Assembly: GCA_037178855.1 (NCBI GenBank)
Contig: JASJZC010000007.1
Location: 7,440,001-7,504,000 of the forward strand
Direction: 5' to 3'
Origin: Oscheius sp. JU75
Lineage: Eukaryota; Nematoda; Chromadorea; Rhabditida; Rhabditidae
DNA: 64,000 bases
Both the position numbers and the translations under genes were made by a program. The notes beneath the pieces were generated by a model. That model saw nothing but the letters and a program-made list of their open reading frames with translations, was not told where the DNA came from and did not search any database. Positions 44,959 through 57,745 of this stretch are shown here, piece after piece (positions within the stretch are counted from its first letter, which is position 1; the number at the start of each line of letters is the position of its first letter).

Positions 44959-46245
44959 AGGAGCACCAGACAAATGTCGAGATGTCGCTTCGTCTATCCT
45001 TCGTTGGTAGAGAGCCGCGCTTTAGGACCCCGGAAAACAGTAATTTGAGATTCTTATAGGGACGGATGAGTATGCAGCTACAGTGTTCCACATAATTATA
45101 AACGCACCAAATTTTTTTCGCTTCGGTGTGTCAAAAACTGACTTCGTGGTTTTGACCAAAAATGAAAAAGATGCCAAATGTGATTACATTTTCAAATACA
45201 GGAGAAAATTGGAAGAATTCCTTACGAAAAAAGTGTTTATTCCTTTTTACCAAAAAGTCACTTTGGCCAATCCACAGAATTATAAACGCAAATAGGAAAA
45301 GAGCGGGTTTACTTCCAAAAAACCTATTAATTGAGGGTGAATTTGAATTTAATAATCTACTAACCTTCGAGAAAAGACATTCCTAACGAAAAACTACAAG
45401 TTCAGATGCACGGCCGAACTTTTTCAAGAGACATGAGTCTTTGCAAGGCTATCAAAAGGTTCTTATGAAAAACCTTTCAAAATTCTCAATTAGGATCGAA
45501 AAGGGATTTCTTCAAGCGAACCACCCTGATGACCAAGAGATGCAAGAAGAAGCTTGAAAATCCTTTTACTCTTTCCAAGTCATTCTACGGTATTCTCGGG
45601 GCAATTGGAGAAGAACTGAAATTGATGATCCGACGACAATGTCCCCGTTCATCTTCCGGCTAACGAGCCCTTGGAATAGTGCGACGTTTAGTGATGCGGT
45701 CAACGTGAAAAAGTGCTTCTGAATGTTCGAATTAAACTTGACAAGGACGCTCCTCTGATTCTAAAACCACGGATGGAAAATCTTGAATGTCTTACCTTTG
45801 GCAGTGTGGGAGAAACTGGATACAAGAGTGTCCACTTGTGGAACCGCTGGTAAGTATTTCCATCTATATATGTTACTATATGTCTCTCAGCTACATCAGC
45901 AGTCTTTGGTAGTTTGCGCTACTGCTCCTTTTTCAGTGCCAATTTGCTTTCTGATTAGGTAAACCCGAATCTTTTATGTTATTATATCTCGAAACGTTTT
46001 CAATCTTTCCTGCCAGTCTGTCCAAAACTTGAAAATCTGAAACTGACATGTCCTTGACACGGCTTATCTTGTTTTTAACCGGCAGAGTACGCCACAGACA
46101 TCTGGTTCCAAATGTACGAATAATGAAAGTTTTCTTACAGAAGCCCAAGAAGGTTTCTCCTTTTTGTTTTCGGCTTTTATGTGTATTTTGTGGGCTCGTC
46201 ATATTTTTCAGGAGTGTTCAGTTTGAGTTTCGAATAAAATGTTAT
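44959..46245. other. Intergenic with possible transposon relic
   Basis: AATTATAAACGCA occurs at about 45094 and again at about 45278, in the same direction, and the first is preceded by TACAGTGTTCCACAT, which resembles a Tc1/mariner end. Lysine-rich broken frames follow. The evidence is too thin to call an element. Confidence 0.25.
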
Positions 46246-46792
46246 ATTTTGCTAAAAACTATAGAGTTTTGAAGTAAAACATTTATTTATTAATACTCAT
46301 AATATGGACAAACATTGCTATCTTTGTTGGCAACGACGACTACTCAGCATTCAAATCCGCGCCAAAAATTTGGCGCGAAAACGGTGACCGCGGCGCGGTC
46401 TCTCCTCAGTAATGCTGTTGAGATAAAGACCGAGAGAAGTAAATTTTTACCGGTTTTACCTCAGGTAAAATAACAACAGCGTGCTCTGCCCCTGAGCAGG
46501 ATAAATTGGGGGGGGGGGGTTATTTCTTTTTCCCGCTCTTCCTTGTGTAACTTCCGCGCTTGGGAGCCTGGAACCTGGGCTTCCGATCCTGACTGCAACG
46601 TTTCGAGCTGGGGCGCGACGAATCACTTCTCGATGTCTTCGTTGACGATCTAAAACTCTTCAGTTGAAATAGGATTTTTACTCCCACGTTTTTCCCGTCC
46701 AAAAGCTAAGGGATGGGTAGGGAGGGTCATGTTTGTCCATATTATGAGTAATAATAAATATTTTACTTCAAAACTCTAGTTTTTAGCAAAAT
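46246..46792. repeat. Inverted repeat with about 65-70-bp arms
   Basis: The left arm (46246-46315) begins ATTTTGCTAAAAACTA and ends ATATGGACAAACAT. The right arm (46729-46792) is its reverse complement apart from a few small indels. The roughly 410-bp interior contains a run of twelve G (46508-46519) and a basic minus-strand ORF. Probably a foldback or MITE-type element, or a captured gene fragment. Confidence 0.65.
46520..46702 (-). CDS. Basic Ser/Arg/Lys-rich ORF within the inverted repeat
   Basis: This 60-codon frame is rich in Ser, Arg and Lys (SSTKTSRSDSSRPSSKR, then RKSGKKK before the stop). An acceptor-like TTTTAG lies within it, so it may be the last exon of a captured gene with a nuclear-type basic tail. 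No partner exon was found. Confidence 0.3.
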   Translation of the reverse strand: MDGKNVGVKILFQLKSFRSSTKTSRSDSSRPSSKRCSQDRKPRFQAPKRGSYTRKSGKKK

Positions 46793-47116
46793 ACACCACC
46801 GAGGATCTCGTGTTCAACTTCCTCACGGAATTGTCCATTCCTTAGTCTGCAAAGAACATCTTCGATGCAAAAAAAATGGAGAAAAAGGAATAAAAAGTAG
46901 AAAGGAAAAAGGAAGAAAAGTCGAGGTCGTTGGAGCTCAACAGAGAAACTGAGGAGAGACCGCCGCTATAGACATTTCATCAATGTAGAATAAAAGTAAT
47001 TGGAAAGTAATTTATTGACAGCTATAGACATTTCACCAGTTTGAAGAAACTTAGTTTCATTTGTGGACACCCATAAAGGAAGGCAAGACGTATGGTAGGC
47101 AGCGTAGAGAGGACAA

Positions 47117-48758
47117 TCAGACGCGCATGCTCTGGTTCAACACGGCCATAGTGGCCGCACCGAGAGCAATGAAAATGAGCTGCTTGAATGACTGTCGACT
47201 ATCTCTTTCCTCATTCAACTCGGGAAGAATCTGGCACAGAGCGATGTTAATAAAACCTCCAGCAGTGAAAGGAAGGATCCAGCTCGCACCGGTGAAATCT
47301 CCACTGTGCATGAAAAGAGCTGCACAAGCACCCAGAACTCCGCCGGAAGCGGTGACCAGCTAAAGAAAACATGTGTAAAACCAAGCTGTAGTGATCTTTA
47401 CCTGTGCCTTGATGGCGTCAGCTCTATCGAAATCGGCCCGAAGCAGAATGGCGAAGTCACTAACTTCGTGAGGAATCTCGTGGAAAAGGATAGCAATGGT
47501 GGTAAGAATTCCGCACTGAAAGAAGATTTTGAGAAAACAAATATTGAGTTCTTACCTGTGTGGAAACTAAAAAGCTTGCTCCAACTGCCAAGCCATGCGT
47601 AAAGTTGTCGATGATGTTAGCAGCCAAGTTCATGATAGCACAAAGCTAAAACTTCTCGTGCACAACGGTAATTTTCATTCTTACTTTATGTTGGCTCTCC
47701 TCTGTAGATGCACACAGCTTCTCGACAAAGAAACAAATCAACAGTCCGGCTAATATCCACAATCCAATGTGTAACATGTTGGCTGAAGGATAAAGGATGA
47801 AAAAAGAAGGATTTATCCTCACCGTTGTAGGAGCACCACGTTTCCGGGAGAAGGTGTAGAAATACATCTCCTAACAGACTTCCAACGGCAAAAGACAGCA
47901 TCAAGTTGAGCTTCTGCTTGCCTTCTGAAAGATTGTTCTGCTAGAATATTGAAAATTGTCTGTTAGAAAGACAGACTACAAAAAAAAGTGCAACTTGAAA
48001 CTGTTTGGTTTTGCTCTGACTCGACCTGACTGCATTAATCTGCGACAACACTTGATAGAAAGTCCACAGATACTTTGTCAAGTGTTAACCGGGTTTTTTT
48101 TGACGTAGATGGACACCTTTAGTCAATTTAAAAAAAAAATGATGTCTTGTTTTCAGTAGATTTGGTTGTCAGAGAAAAGTTTTAGAGTTTTTGCGGCAGT
48201 ATTTCTGTTATTCGTATCCTTCTACTAGGCGGAAAAGCAGAAAACAAAAACCTAGCAGAAAATGTACTTTTAGTATGAAGATACTCCGTCGTGTTGGGCG
48301 GTAGAAGCAAGGCCGGAACGACTCCACATCCGATTACAGACATACATCCTAGCATTGCCCAGAGCCATGTTGTCCAGGTAACTGTTGGCTTCTCAGTGCT
48401 CTCCAAAATCTTGGCAATCTCCTCCTTTTCTCTCTTGACCTCGTTTTCATAACTGCAAACAAAACACAGTGAATACCGAGCCGTAATCCACTCACTGTAC
48501 ACTGTTAGTCTTCAGAGGAGCGATAAACTTTCTTCCATCCGGGTCAACGAGAGCGTCAGGAGTCTCGACCTCATTTTCCAACAGCTGATCAGCTATGAGA
48601 CTACGTGCCAAATGGCCGCTAAGGTCCGGGGCTGCGGCAGGATGGTTATTGCCTAAAATCGATAATAGGATCAAGAACTGGGCCAGGATACCTAGGTGGA
48701 GAAAATCCTGGCCGAATGCAGCTGGGGCTGCTGTCAGAAGCAGAAGAAGCAACCTCAT
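47117..48758 (-). CDS. ZIP-family zinc transporter, SLC39A13/ZIP13-like
   Basis: Exons 48758-48692, 48652-48496, 48452-48268, 47940-47823, 47782-47685, 47645-47556, 47515-47402 and 47359-47117 encode about 355 residues. A signal peptide (MRLLLLLLTAAPAAFG) leads a soluble N-terminus. Membrane segments include WLWAMLGCMSVIGCGVVPALL and FAVGSLLGDVFLHLLPETW. The metal-binding helices read NIIDNFTHGLAVGASFLVS and LFHEIPHEVSDFAILL, the paired HNFT-G/HEIPHE signature. LPFTAGGFINIALCQILPEL follows. The DNFTHGLAV and HEIPHEVSDFAILLRA wording matches ZIP13, an intracellular zinc exporter of the early secretory pathway. The exon 3-4 junction (48267-47941) does not keep phase, so a small exon may be missing there. 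Confidence 0.9.
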
Positions 48759-50051
48759 GCACACTTTTCTGGTCTCTGAAAGTATGTTTTGAACGAAAAT
48801 TAAGCAATATTGAGAAGATATCAAAGATGGGTGGGTTTGGTTGATTAGAAAAGAATGTTCTGGAAATTCCTCAAGAAGAAGACAAAGCGTGGATGTGGAA
48901 CCAGTTGCAAGGACGGAGTGTAATGCGTCACGGCCGCTAGCTGGCGGCATCAGCCAGCTGCGCCCTTACTTGACAGGCAAGAAGTCGAGGCTAGAGCGGT
49001 TGGCATTTACACCTGACTGACCCTTTCAACACGAAACATTCAAAAGACTACAAATTTGAAATTCTGTGAAGAGAGTCTAATTGGTAGAGATTCGAAAACT
49101 GGCGAGCTGACGTTCCAAGTAACTGGCCGTTCTTTTTAAGTTTTTTTTCATAAATAATTACGATCTCTTAATGGGGAACACGTTTGAGACGAGGCTGGGA
49201 CGCGCAGCACGCGATGTGGCCCTTAGGAGGTCGCCGCATTAGGAGATAGATCCCGCTCGTTGCCCTGTTGCTACAATGCAACAGGACAACAAATTAAACT
49301 TGCTGTTCTAGTTAGATCAGTGGAAGAGACATAAACTGAGGACCAGAACTGTTTACACCAATTGCCTATTGATTTAAACAAAAGGAGAAGCGCGTGGGGG
49401 TCCGGTCTAGAAGCTGCCGATGTGGACAAACTGATTCAGAGACAATTAGCCGCTCTATTATCTATTCTTTTGTTAGCACAGCTGAAACGGAAAGGCCAGA
49501 AGCCTCGAAACCATATGTTATAATTTTTGTCATTGTTTTACAAGCTGCCTCGAGAGATGTGAAAGCGTAAATAAGCCTAAATCGATGCTTCTCAAGGTGT
49601 GGAGGAGATGAAAGACTAATTCGCCACGATTTTTGATTATGCGCATGATCGTCCTTTCTGAACAGAAAAAGCAAGACCGACAGTACACCAAAACATTCTC
49701 TTTTACTGCCGCGAAGGGTGAGAAACTAGCCTCCTCTCACGCGACAAGATCACTCTCACCAGGCAAATTAGAAAACCATGAAGGGATAGAGAAAGTTTTA
49801 AACATGGAGAATCTTACCTGCAACCAGCGTTACGGATAATATTTTCCTATTTCAGGTTATAGCTGTTATGATGTTAAGAGATATATTGTATTTAGACTGA
49901 AAACAATGGTTGGTTGCAATAGAACATCAATAAAATAAGCCTTTCACACGTCAACAGACTGTCAATTCAGTTCCTTTATGTTGTCACATGTTCAATATAT
50001 ACTAAAACACCAGTACTCAGAATACTTATGTAAGTAGAGGTACAGTTGTCC
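48759..50051. other. Intergenic
   Basis: This is the upstream region of the zinc transporter and 3' flank of the coiled-coil gene. No other gene or structured element was recognised. Confidence 0.45.
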
Positions 50052-53000
50052 TTAATTGCTGTTCCTGGATGGGCTTCTTGGAACAGAGCCGCCACACTCC
50101 ACGTCGCGGGAATGCTCCTTATCGTTCCAGTCCGAATCGTACCGATCAGGAGAGTTCACGCCTTCACTGCTATTGGACATCCATTCACCTGATGAATCCA
50201 AAGAACTGTAGGGCATAATCTGAATAACAACATTGTAAAATGCTCAATCAACCAAAGTCTTTCATTTTATCGCTTTGAAAGTGCATTTTTGGTGAATGTT
50301 ATCCGTTTTGGTCTAACTTACACTGTAGATAAGGGTAGATTCACAAATCTGCTAATAGTTGCGTTTTAATAACAATGAACTTACCTTATGATGAGCAGTG
50401 GAGATCTCCAACGGGGTCAAAGAAGAAATTAGATGATTCTTTCTGTGGAGCTGCAAACCGATTATATATTGTTTATGAACTCATCTACCGATACAATATG
50501 GCTGATGTTCTTCAACAATTTGGCTGTGTCCTTGTCTTGAGACTTAGTGAAGTGTCCCAACTCGTGATAGACCTCATCAATATCTTCCAAATCACTGAGC
50601 TTGTTGATGAAGTCAGCAATGTTTCGATGCTAAGAATTGTATTGCTGTGAAAACAGAGTTTCTTACATTAATAATCCTCTCCTTCAGAGTGTCAATGATG
50701 TTGGTTTGAGCCTTAAATTGGGACTCCAACTGCTCATTGTATAGTTTGAGCTGAATCAGATCCTCTTGCAAAATGTCGCTCAGCTTGGTGTCGTCTTCGC
50801 TCTTCTTGGCGCTTTCGAGGACCATCTGAACATGATTTGTACCGATGAAACAAAACCGTGCGTTGATATCATTGTGTCAGTCAGCCTGTTCCCGAGATCT
50901 ATGTTATACGATTTTAAAAACAAAAATTGTTCAAACTGCTGGTTTGACATCCTCTAGAAAATAGCTTCATGTACTCACTTCAAGCCTGTGGATCTTATCC
51001 AAGGCAACGTTGAGCCTGTAGCGAGCCTCCTCGTATCTCCTCTCCAATTCTGTCCTAATCGAGGGTCTCTGCTCCTCCTTGAACTTTTCGTACTCATAAA
51101 TTAGATTGTTGTGTTTGGCAACAAGCTGAAAACTTGTTGTTGCCTGACCTCACACTCACGAACCTCTTTTTTTTCCTTGGTCAATGTCTCCACAGCTAAT
51201 TTTGCGCTTTCGAGCTCGGCTTTTGTTTCAGCCAGCTCCTTGTCCTTAGCATTGTTGTTCTCATGTTCAGTTTGAGCAGACTGGACCAGTTCCTGTAAGT
51301 GTCTGAAACAGATACTCTCAGTTAAAACATGATGTTCACTTACTTGTTCAACCCCTCCACCAGCTTCTTTTCCTTTTCAAGCTCGGAATCTTTGGTAGTT
51401 AGCTGTGACCTCATCTTGGCAAGCTCTTTAGACAGGGTCTTCATTTCATTGTTGAGCTGAAATGAGAGTTCGTTTTTTTCACCATTCACGTGACTAACAG
51501 ATTCTCTGATATTGTCCATTTCTGTTAGTTTCTTTCTCAATTCCTCCACTTCGATCTGGAGCTCCTTCTTCTTTTTTTGTTTGGAATAAGAATCCTCAAC
51601 CTGAGCTTGAAGCTGCTTGATCTTAGACTCGTACTCGGCACTCTTTGTTTGCTCAGAGGCTGAAGAAGTTGTTACTTTCTAAGATTCTGTTATGTAAGGA
51701 AAGAGAACTCGAGTGCCTCTTCGAGGTTCTCAATGTAGCCACAGGTTTGTCCGACGACTTCCCGCTGGGCAAGACGGAGGTTGGGAGATCGGGTCAACTC
51801 GGCAATGTTCTTCTTGAGAGAAGACACTTCTTCGCTGTTCTGGAGGGATCGAGTCCTTTGACTTAAAGAAGAATTCATACCAAGTGTACTTTGTTGATGA
51901 CCACCTCAATATGAGCGTCTTCGCAGCAAACATCAGCGGTATCCAGAGACTGATTAATCTTGTTTGAAAAGGCGGAAAGTTCCTTAAATTCTTTTTCAGA
52001 GCTACCTTAACTCATTTCTACCTCGCCCCGGCTTTCCTCCATCTCGAGTACCTGGAATTCCAGCAATTCATTTTTATCCTTGGAGGTGACAATCTCGTGT
52101 CGCATCTCTTCGATTTTCTGCTCCAGTTCTCGTATTTTCTCCTGTTGCGAGTGGATAAGCGCTCGTAGCTGAGCAGACTGAGCAATCTATAAATTGTCAC
52201 TCCGAGTTTATTGTCATTACGTGTTTTGCCCAACCATTTCTTGATCTCTATCAATAATCAGCTGTTGCTGCTCGATTGTAGTGTGGGCACAGGCCAGCTG
52301 ATCCCTCAAAAGAGCCTCCTCACAAAGACCCGTGGGTGTAAACTTCAGCTCCTCAAAACAAATGGCTTATGGGTTATAAGACTGCAATACTCACATTCAA
52401 AGCACGTTGCAACTCGACGTTTTCGCGATAGAGCGCCTGATAATTGGTTTCGATGTCCTTGTTCAGAGACTGGAAATATAGTTATCAGTCAAAATGTAAC
52501 TGATTGTGATCAATCGAGCGTTTGGGCGATCACCACGCTTCGCTGATCTCGCGCCATAAATGACCCAATTTGAATATGAAATCGACAAAGTATAGTGAAA
52601 GAAATAGAGTTCAACAGTTTAGGTGACTGTGAGCGCGTCTAACAAGGTCATCTAGCCATTCGTAGAACCCTTCAATCTAGATTAATTCGCCCGCGAAACA
52701 AAGCGGTACACCCTCCTTTCCGTAGGGCCCCCGCATTACGGTTTTGTACGAACCTCTTCGAAGTCTTCATTAATCGTGTCCAAATTAACCGAGCTTTCTG
52801 TGGAACAGTCGCTTCCCACTGTGCTGGAAAAAGGATAATTGGACTAGTTTGCAACTAAAACCTCTTTCCATCATCGTCGTCTCTTCGGAAACAGCGGCGG
52901 AGACGTTTGAATTTCTGGACTAGGAGATCATACCGTCGGTCTTTTTCCTAAAAAAAAAAAGGTGATAAAAGAAAGAATAGAGATCTTATACCAATCCGGC

Positions 53001-56000
53001 ACTTCTCAAAGCTGTGATGCACTTGGAGTACTCGAGAACTTGTGTCCTATATCTGTCTAGCTCTTCCAGTTTTTCTGGATACGCGCGTTTTTCTTTCAAG
53101 GTCGCGTTCTCCTTCACCAGGCGGTCATGGGCGTCTTTCTGAAACAAATGCATCCTTAAAAAAATCGGCTGGGCTCAGAATACCAGGGTGAGGTAGTCGT
53201 CCTGGCTGTGACACAATTTTTGCTCTACTTTCTTGACCTCCTGTAGAAGAGACTTGTTCCTATCAGAAATCTTTCTGTTCGAGTCAATCAGAGGACGCTG
53301 ATTCTTTTCAAGCTCTACGATCTTCTTGTTCTGTAAACCGCAACATTTATGGTCGACCGTCTGTGTCCAGGCGTTCCGCCGCGCTAATTGACAATCGCGC
53401 TGGGCATGAGGCGAGCTTTTCCAAACAAACGGTTTGACGCAACAGTGTTCTTGAAGATGAGAGAAAACCAACCAGTTCGGCACGGATTTGCTGCATATCA
53501 GAGTTAAGAGTCTCGGATTCGGCTAGTCGGGCTTCAATTTCCTCCAACTTGGACAACCATCGGGTCCGTTCTCTCTCGTGGTCCTCCTTGTTCATCTGAA
53601 CAAAAGATACTGTTGACGTTGCCCTTCGGATCCGACTTAATGACATTTTCCCTGTAACTACGCTTTGTGAAAAGAATAAGGGGAGAACGAAAGATACGAA
53701 AGTGGCATAAGGAGTATCATTCAAATGGCCAATTTTTGCCTGCCAAAACATGAGATAAGAAGTTCGCGCTAGCAGGACAGCTTTGGACGACGCGCTTGGA
53801 GAGCGGGATGGATGGACATGGCTGATTGCTTGTCTATGATCAGGTTACTGTATTATATTTTAATCGGGTTATAAGGCTGACAGACTGAAAAGGAGAGATC
53901 GAAAGTGAGGCACCCCCTAGGGGAACTGCGCGTTCGGCAATGAAACGAGACCTACGGACTGATTATGATATCTCAAGTGAACGTTGCATAATCCTGTTGC
54001 AGCTGACCCCAATCTAACCATGCAAAAGAGGGCAATAGACTTATCAGCTTCTCCCACTTGGACTTACATATGTCCTTTCACCGAAAGCTTTTGAAGTCGG
54101 AGCGACTACTCGACTGGTGGTAGCACTACGAGACAGGCTACCATAATTGGATGCAAATGGGCTGAAAAACACGACCATTTCAGAACAAGAAGTGTACATA
54201 CCTATAAACTCCAAGTCGGACATCATTAGACGACATCGGAGAGCTAGGATCTCCGTGATGTGAGCCCTAAATAAGCGAGTGAGGATTGTTCGGCTGGCAA
54301 ACAGTAAGAATGCGCGAACGAGATAGAGTGTGTGTAGCAGATGGTCTCATGAGTGCTAATTCATTGGATAGCTTGAGGACCATGACATATAAGGCGGCAT
54401 GAATGCACAACAACGGATCTAATTTGACCAGGACCAAAACGGGAGAGGTTGCAGAGGGCCGACGTGCAAAAGAAACCAACTGGCACCATTTGCAAGAGCA
54501 TAAAAAGCAACAAAATAAGGCGGCTGTCACACTATTTCTGCCCAGGCATTGAGCGGGTGGTGATTGAAATATGGGCTCGCAAACAGCTGGCTGACCTCCC
54601 AGAGACCAGAGTTGTTTACATTGTGATAAAGGCTACTAGTCAAGGATAAATGTTGATAGCTTTCTTAGCACAATTTCACGATGTGATAGATTCAAAGGTC
54701 GTTAAAGAATCATAATCAGTGGAGAGGCTTTGCAAATACGATTGAGAGGCTACGGAAAAACTAAATTTTTCCATAGCCTCTCATCCTAAAACGTAGATCC
54801 TGGACGATGCTAGTGATCTAATTGAACGCAAAACAAATCAAATGGTGTATAGTTAAACGACCCGAAGCCTGTCAGCTGCGAGCAGCGAGTTACACATGAT
54901 GAATTGAGCATTTCATGAGTGTGTGAGCCCTTGATCTGATTTTTCATAGCCCACGCAATACAAGAGAGAGAGAGGAGTCCCCCGAATGAAAACATTAAAC
55001 ACAATTACTATTTGATTAGGAAAGGGAGTTCACCGAAGCTGACCTTTAACATAGTTTAAACACGTTTAATTACAGACAGAGTGCTTTTATTAGGTCCGCG
55101 CGCGAGAAATAATAGCGCGAAAGACCGTCTATACCGGTAGCATTTACCAGCTGATGGCACCGCGGGAGAGTAGCATCATTGATAGAGAGGACGGTATAAC
55201 ACAGAAGACGGGTGACCCGCGCTGTGTTTTTAGCTTCCTGCGGTGCCAGATGGACCGTAATAAACACATGAGGAAGGACAGCACAGCTTTTCAAAAACAG
55301 CTCATAATAAAACGGCGGATTGCTATACTCTTGCAGATGCAAGATTGCTAGCTTATTTAATGCCATCACATTATTTGTAATAGGCGCAGAGATGTGTCAC
55401 AAAATCCACAAAAATCTCTTGACTATTTTTGGCTAACTACTAGTAAGGTGTATCGGATTATGTGCAAAAAGACGAGAATTGAGGTGGGGGCCAGCGGTCG
55501 GAAGTTTGGCCAAATTAGGCCACAAAAAAGTCCGTGAGGAAAGCGGTTCAAGGAAAAGCGTCTGCTATCGGCATTGATCTGAATACGGGGGTTCTCGAGA
55601 GATTTAGATCGGGTTGAGCGATCCTGAAGATAGCCACAAGCCCCGAGCGCCTGTACTTTAATTTGAGCAGCTAACCAGGCTTGGGATTATACCTACCTCC
55701 TCCTCTTTCTTAAATAGGTTCTTCAGCTGTCGAAGAGATCGCCGACACGCCTAAAGTCGCAAAAATAATCCCATTCACCTCTATCAACTAACTGTGTGAC
55801 GTACGATCGAACTTCCCGCTGCTTCTGCAAAGAAAAGACTAGAGAGTAGGGAGACCTGAAAAACAACCTTTTGCTTTTGAGGCCTCGAATATCTTCTCCA
55901 GCAGCGCAGGATTTATTACGTTTACGGTCGAGGGCTCACTCAAAACTTCCTGAAAATTTTATTTAGAGTCTGAATGCGCTTTACCTGAGCTAAAATGACA

Positions 56001-56138
56001 TCCTCTCGCAAGTTCGATAGTTTCCGTTCTTCAGCTCGAATAGACTGCTGCAGCTCGTCGATCGTTTTGCAGAATGCGTTACTGAAAAGTAGTTATTAGA
56101 AAAGAAGCAATGAAAAGGGGAGTTTACCCGCTGTCCAT
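50052..56138 (-). CDS. Long coiled-coil protein
   Basis: The chain starts with a tiny exon (56138-56128, MDSG), then 56081-55985 and a series of exons down to 50219-50052 (stop). The N-terminal part is helical (TIDELQQSIRAEERKLSNLR) and is followed by a Ser/Thr-rich segment (SNYGSLSRSATTSRVV). Most of the rest is heptad-patterned coiled coil (RWLSKLEEIEARLAESE, EKIRELEQKIEEMRHEI, KELAKMRSQLTTKDSELEKE, LIQLKLYNEQLESQF). The last exon is an acidic Ser-rich tail with GEWMSNSSEG and PDRYDSDWND. The introns near the 5' end are large (about 1.5 kb and 0.4 kb). It should be a cytoskeletal, centrosomal or trafficking scaffold, but no named family could be assigned by eye. Several internal junctions are approximate. 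Confidence 0.7.
54744..54782. repeat. 17-bp-stem hairpin in an intron
   Basis: GAGAGGCTACGGAAAAA pairs with TTTTTCCATAGCCTCTC, with one mismatch and a five-base loop. It lies in the large 5' intron of the coiled-coil gene. Confidence 0.5.
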
Positions 56139-57745
56139 CGAGAGACGTAGACACGAGGAAACGTTTTCGAGAAAACTGTGACTCGGCGGTAGGAGTCGGA
56201 TTTGTCAAACAGATGCAAGCAAATATCCGGCCCCCCTATCAAAAGCCTGCTACGCGCTCAAAAATTCTATCTTCACTTGACACTACGGGGCGTACAGTTC
56301 CTTGAAGAACAAACACAACGTGCCTGGGGATCAGCAACGATTTATAGTCGATGAGACAATGGTTCTCTTTAGAGAAATGTCGTGTAGACAAGGGAATATG
56401 GGATTTTCGTTTCGTCGAGCAGGTCATCACACAAGTCCGGGGCAGCGATTAACAAAATTACGATTCCGAGGATCATATAACAGATCTCTAGTTGTAAGGG
56501 AACGCAGCAGCAAGGACGAACACTGCAATTGCTGCTGGATGGGGGAATGATACGTTTGTTCGAGGGAGAGGATACAAGAGCGAAAAAAGCATAGCCTCAT
56601 TCCAGGTCAATGATATTCAAGCAAACTACCACGTTTGCGCATGCATCTTTCGATAGTGCACTTTAAAAAGGGCTGCTTACGGTATAAAGTCATGCTACAT
56701 TCTGCCGGATGGCTGTTAGAAGCTCTTTGATTTCGATTCGTTTTGCATTGATAAACACGACTATGCCTGCTGATAGTTCAGCGTTAACAGCAAACTGTTT
56801 CAGTAGTTGTGGTAGTTCCCTTTCTATGGTTTTGAGATTCAATGATCCTGTTCACGCTATTCTAGTAGTTGCTAACTTCTATCAGCTACTGCCAGGCAGG
56901 GTCATCCTGCCACAACTTGTGATCACTTCTGTCAATTTATATCATCTTCTGTTCAGCATGCCAACTTGTCAATAGAAGCTTTAGACTGTGTAAGCTAGCA
57001 CGCCTTCGTGCTCTCAAAAGTACCATCGTACAGCTTTTAAGTCTACCCATTCCATTGCGGCTGGTAGAGCGGACGGGAGACGACATCCTGGAGACTGGAG
57101 TTCAATTGATTTGCTTCTATTGTTGTTGTTCTTAATTGTTGCAAACTGCAATTGCTTGGCTAAACTATTCGAACTTTGACGAACTTTGGAGTCGTCCCAA
57201 GACTACTCTGCCGACAAAACCTCCCATGAGAAGAACCCCCAGCTGGTAACTCGCAGGGTCACTTCTATCAGGCCTGCAGACAAGCAGAAGAATGATAACA
57301 TGAACGAAGTCTTCCAGTCGGCTACTTCTTCTCGTCCGACAGTGACTCTACCCGTGACTGCTGGAATGACATGCTCCTGGAAGAAGTGAGAAATGGAGAA
57401 GAAGACGAGATAAAGGAATTTACATCTCAATCAACAGAAAACTGTCCTGTTTCGGAAAACAAATAGGCTGAAAGTACAATAAGAAAGGGTAGGAACCATT
57501 GAGAAGCAGCTGATGACATCTTTAAAGTAGCTGTCCACAGTTAGGGTAATGCAACACTTCCTTCAGCACATGTATAACAAATATTAACACCGGTTTCCAA
57601 CGAAGCGCGCCACTTGCATATGTAGACTACCATAGCAAAAGCGTCATCGTTTACCAGCAATTGTAAAAAATAATGAGTTTGAACTTGGAAGAATTCAACA
57701 AATGAAGATAGTTTATGCAAATGGGGAACAACGGAGGTCATATTA
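56139..57745. other. Intergenic with a weak tRNA-like relic
   Basis: Near 57062-57107 an A-box match TGGTAGAGCGG is followed about 35 bases later by GGAGTTCAATT, a poor B box. Otherwise only short frames without motifs are present, including 56709-56975 and 57186-57389. Confidence 0.35.
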
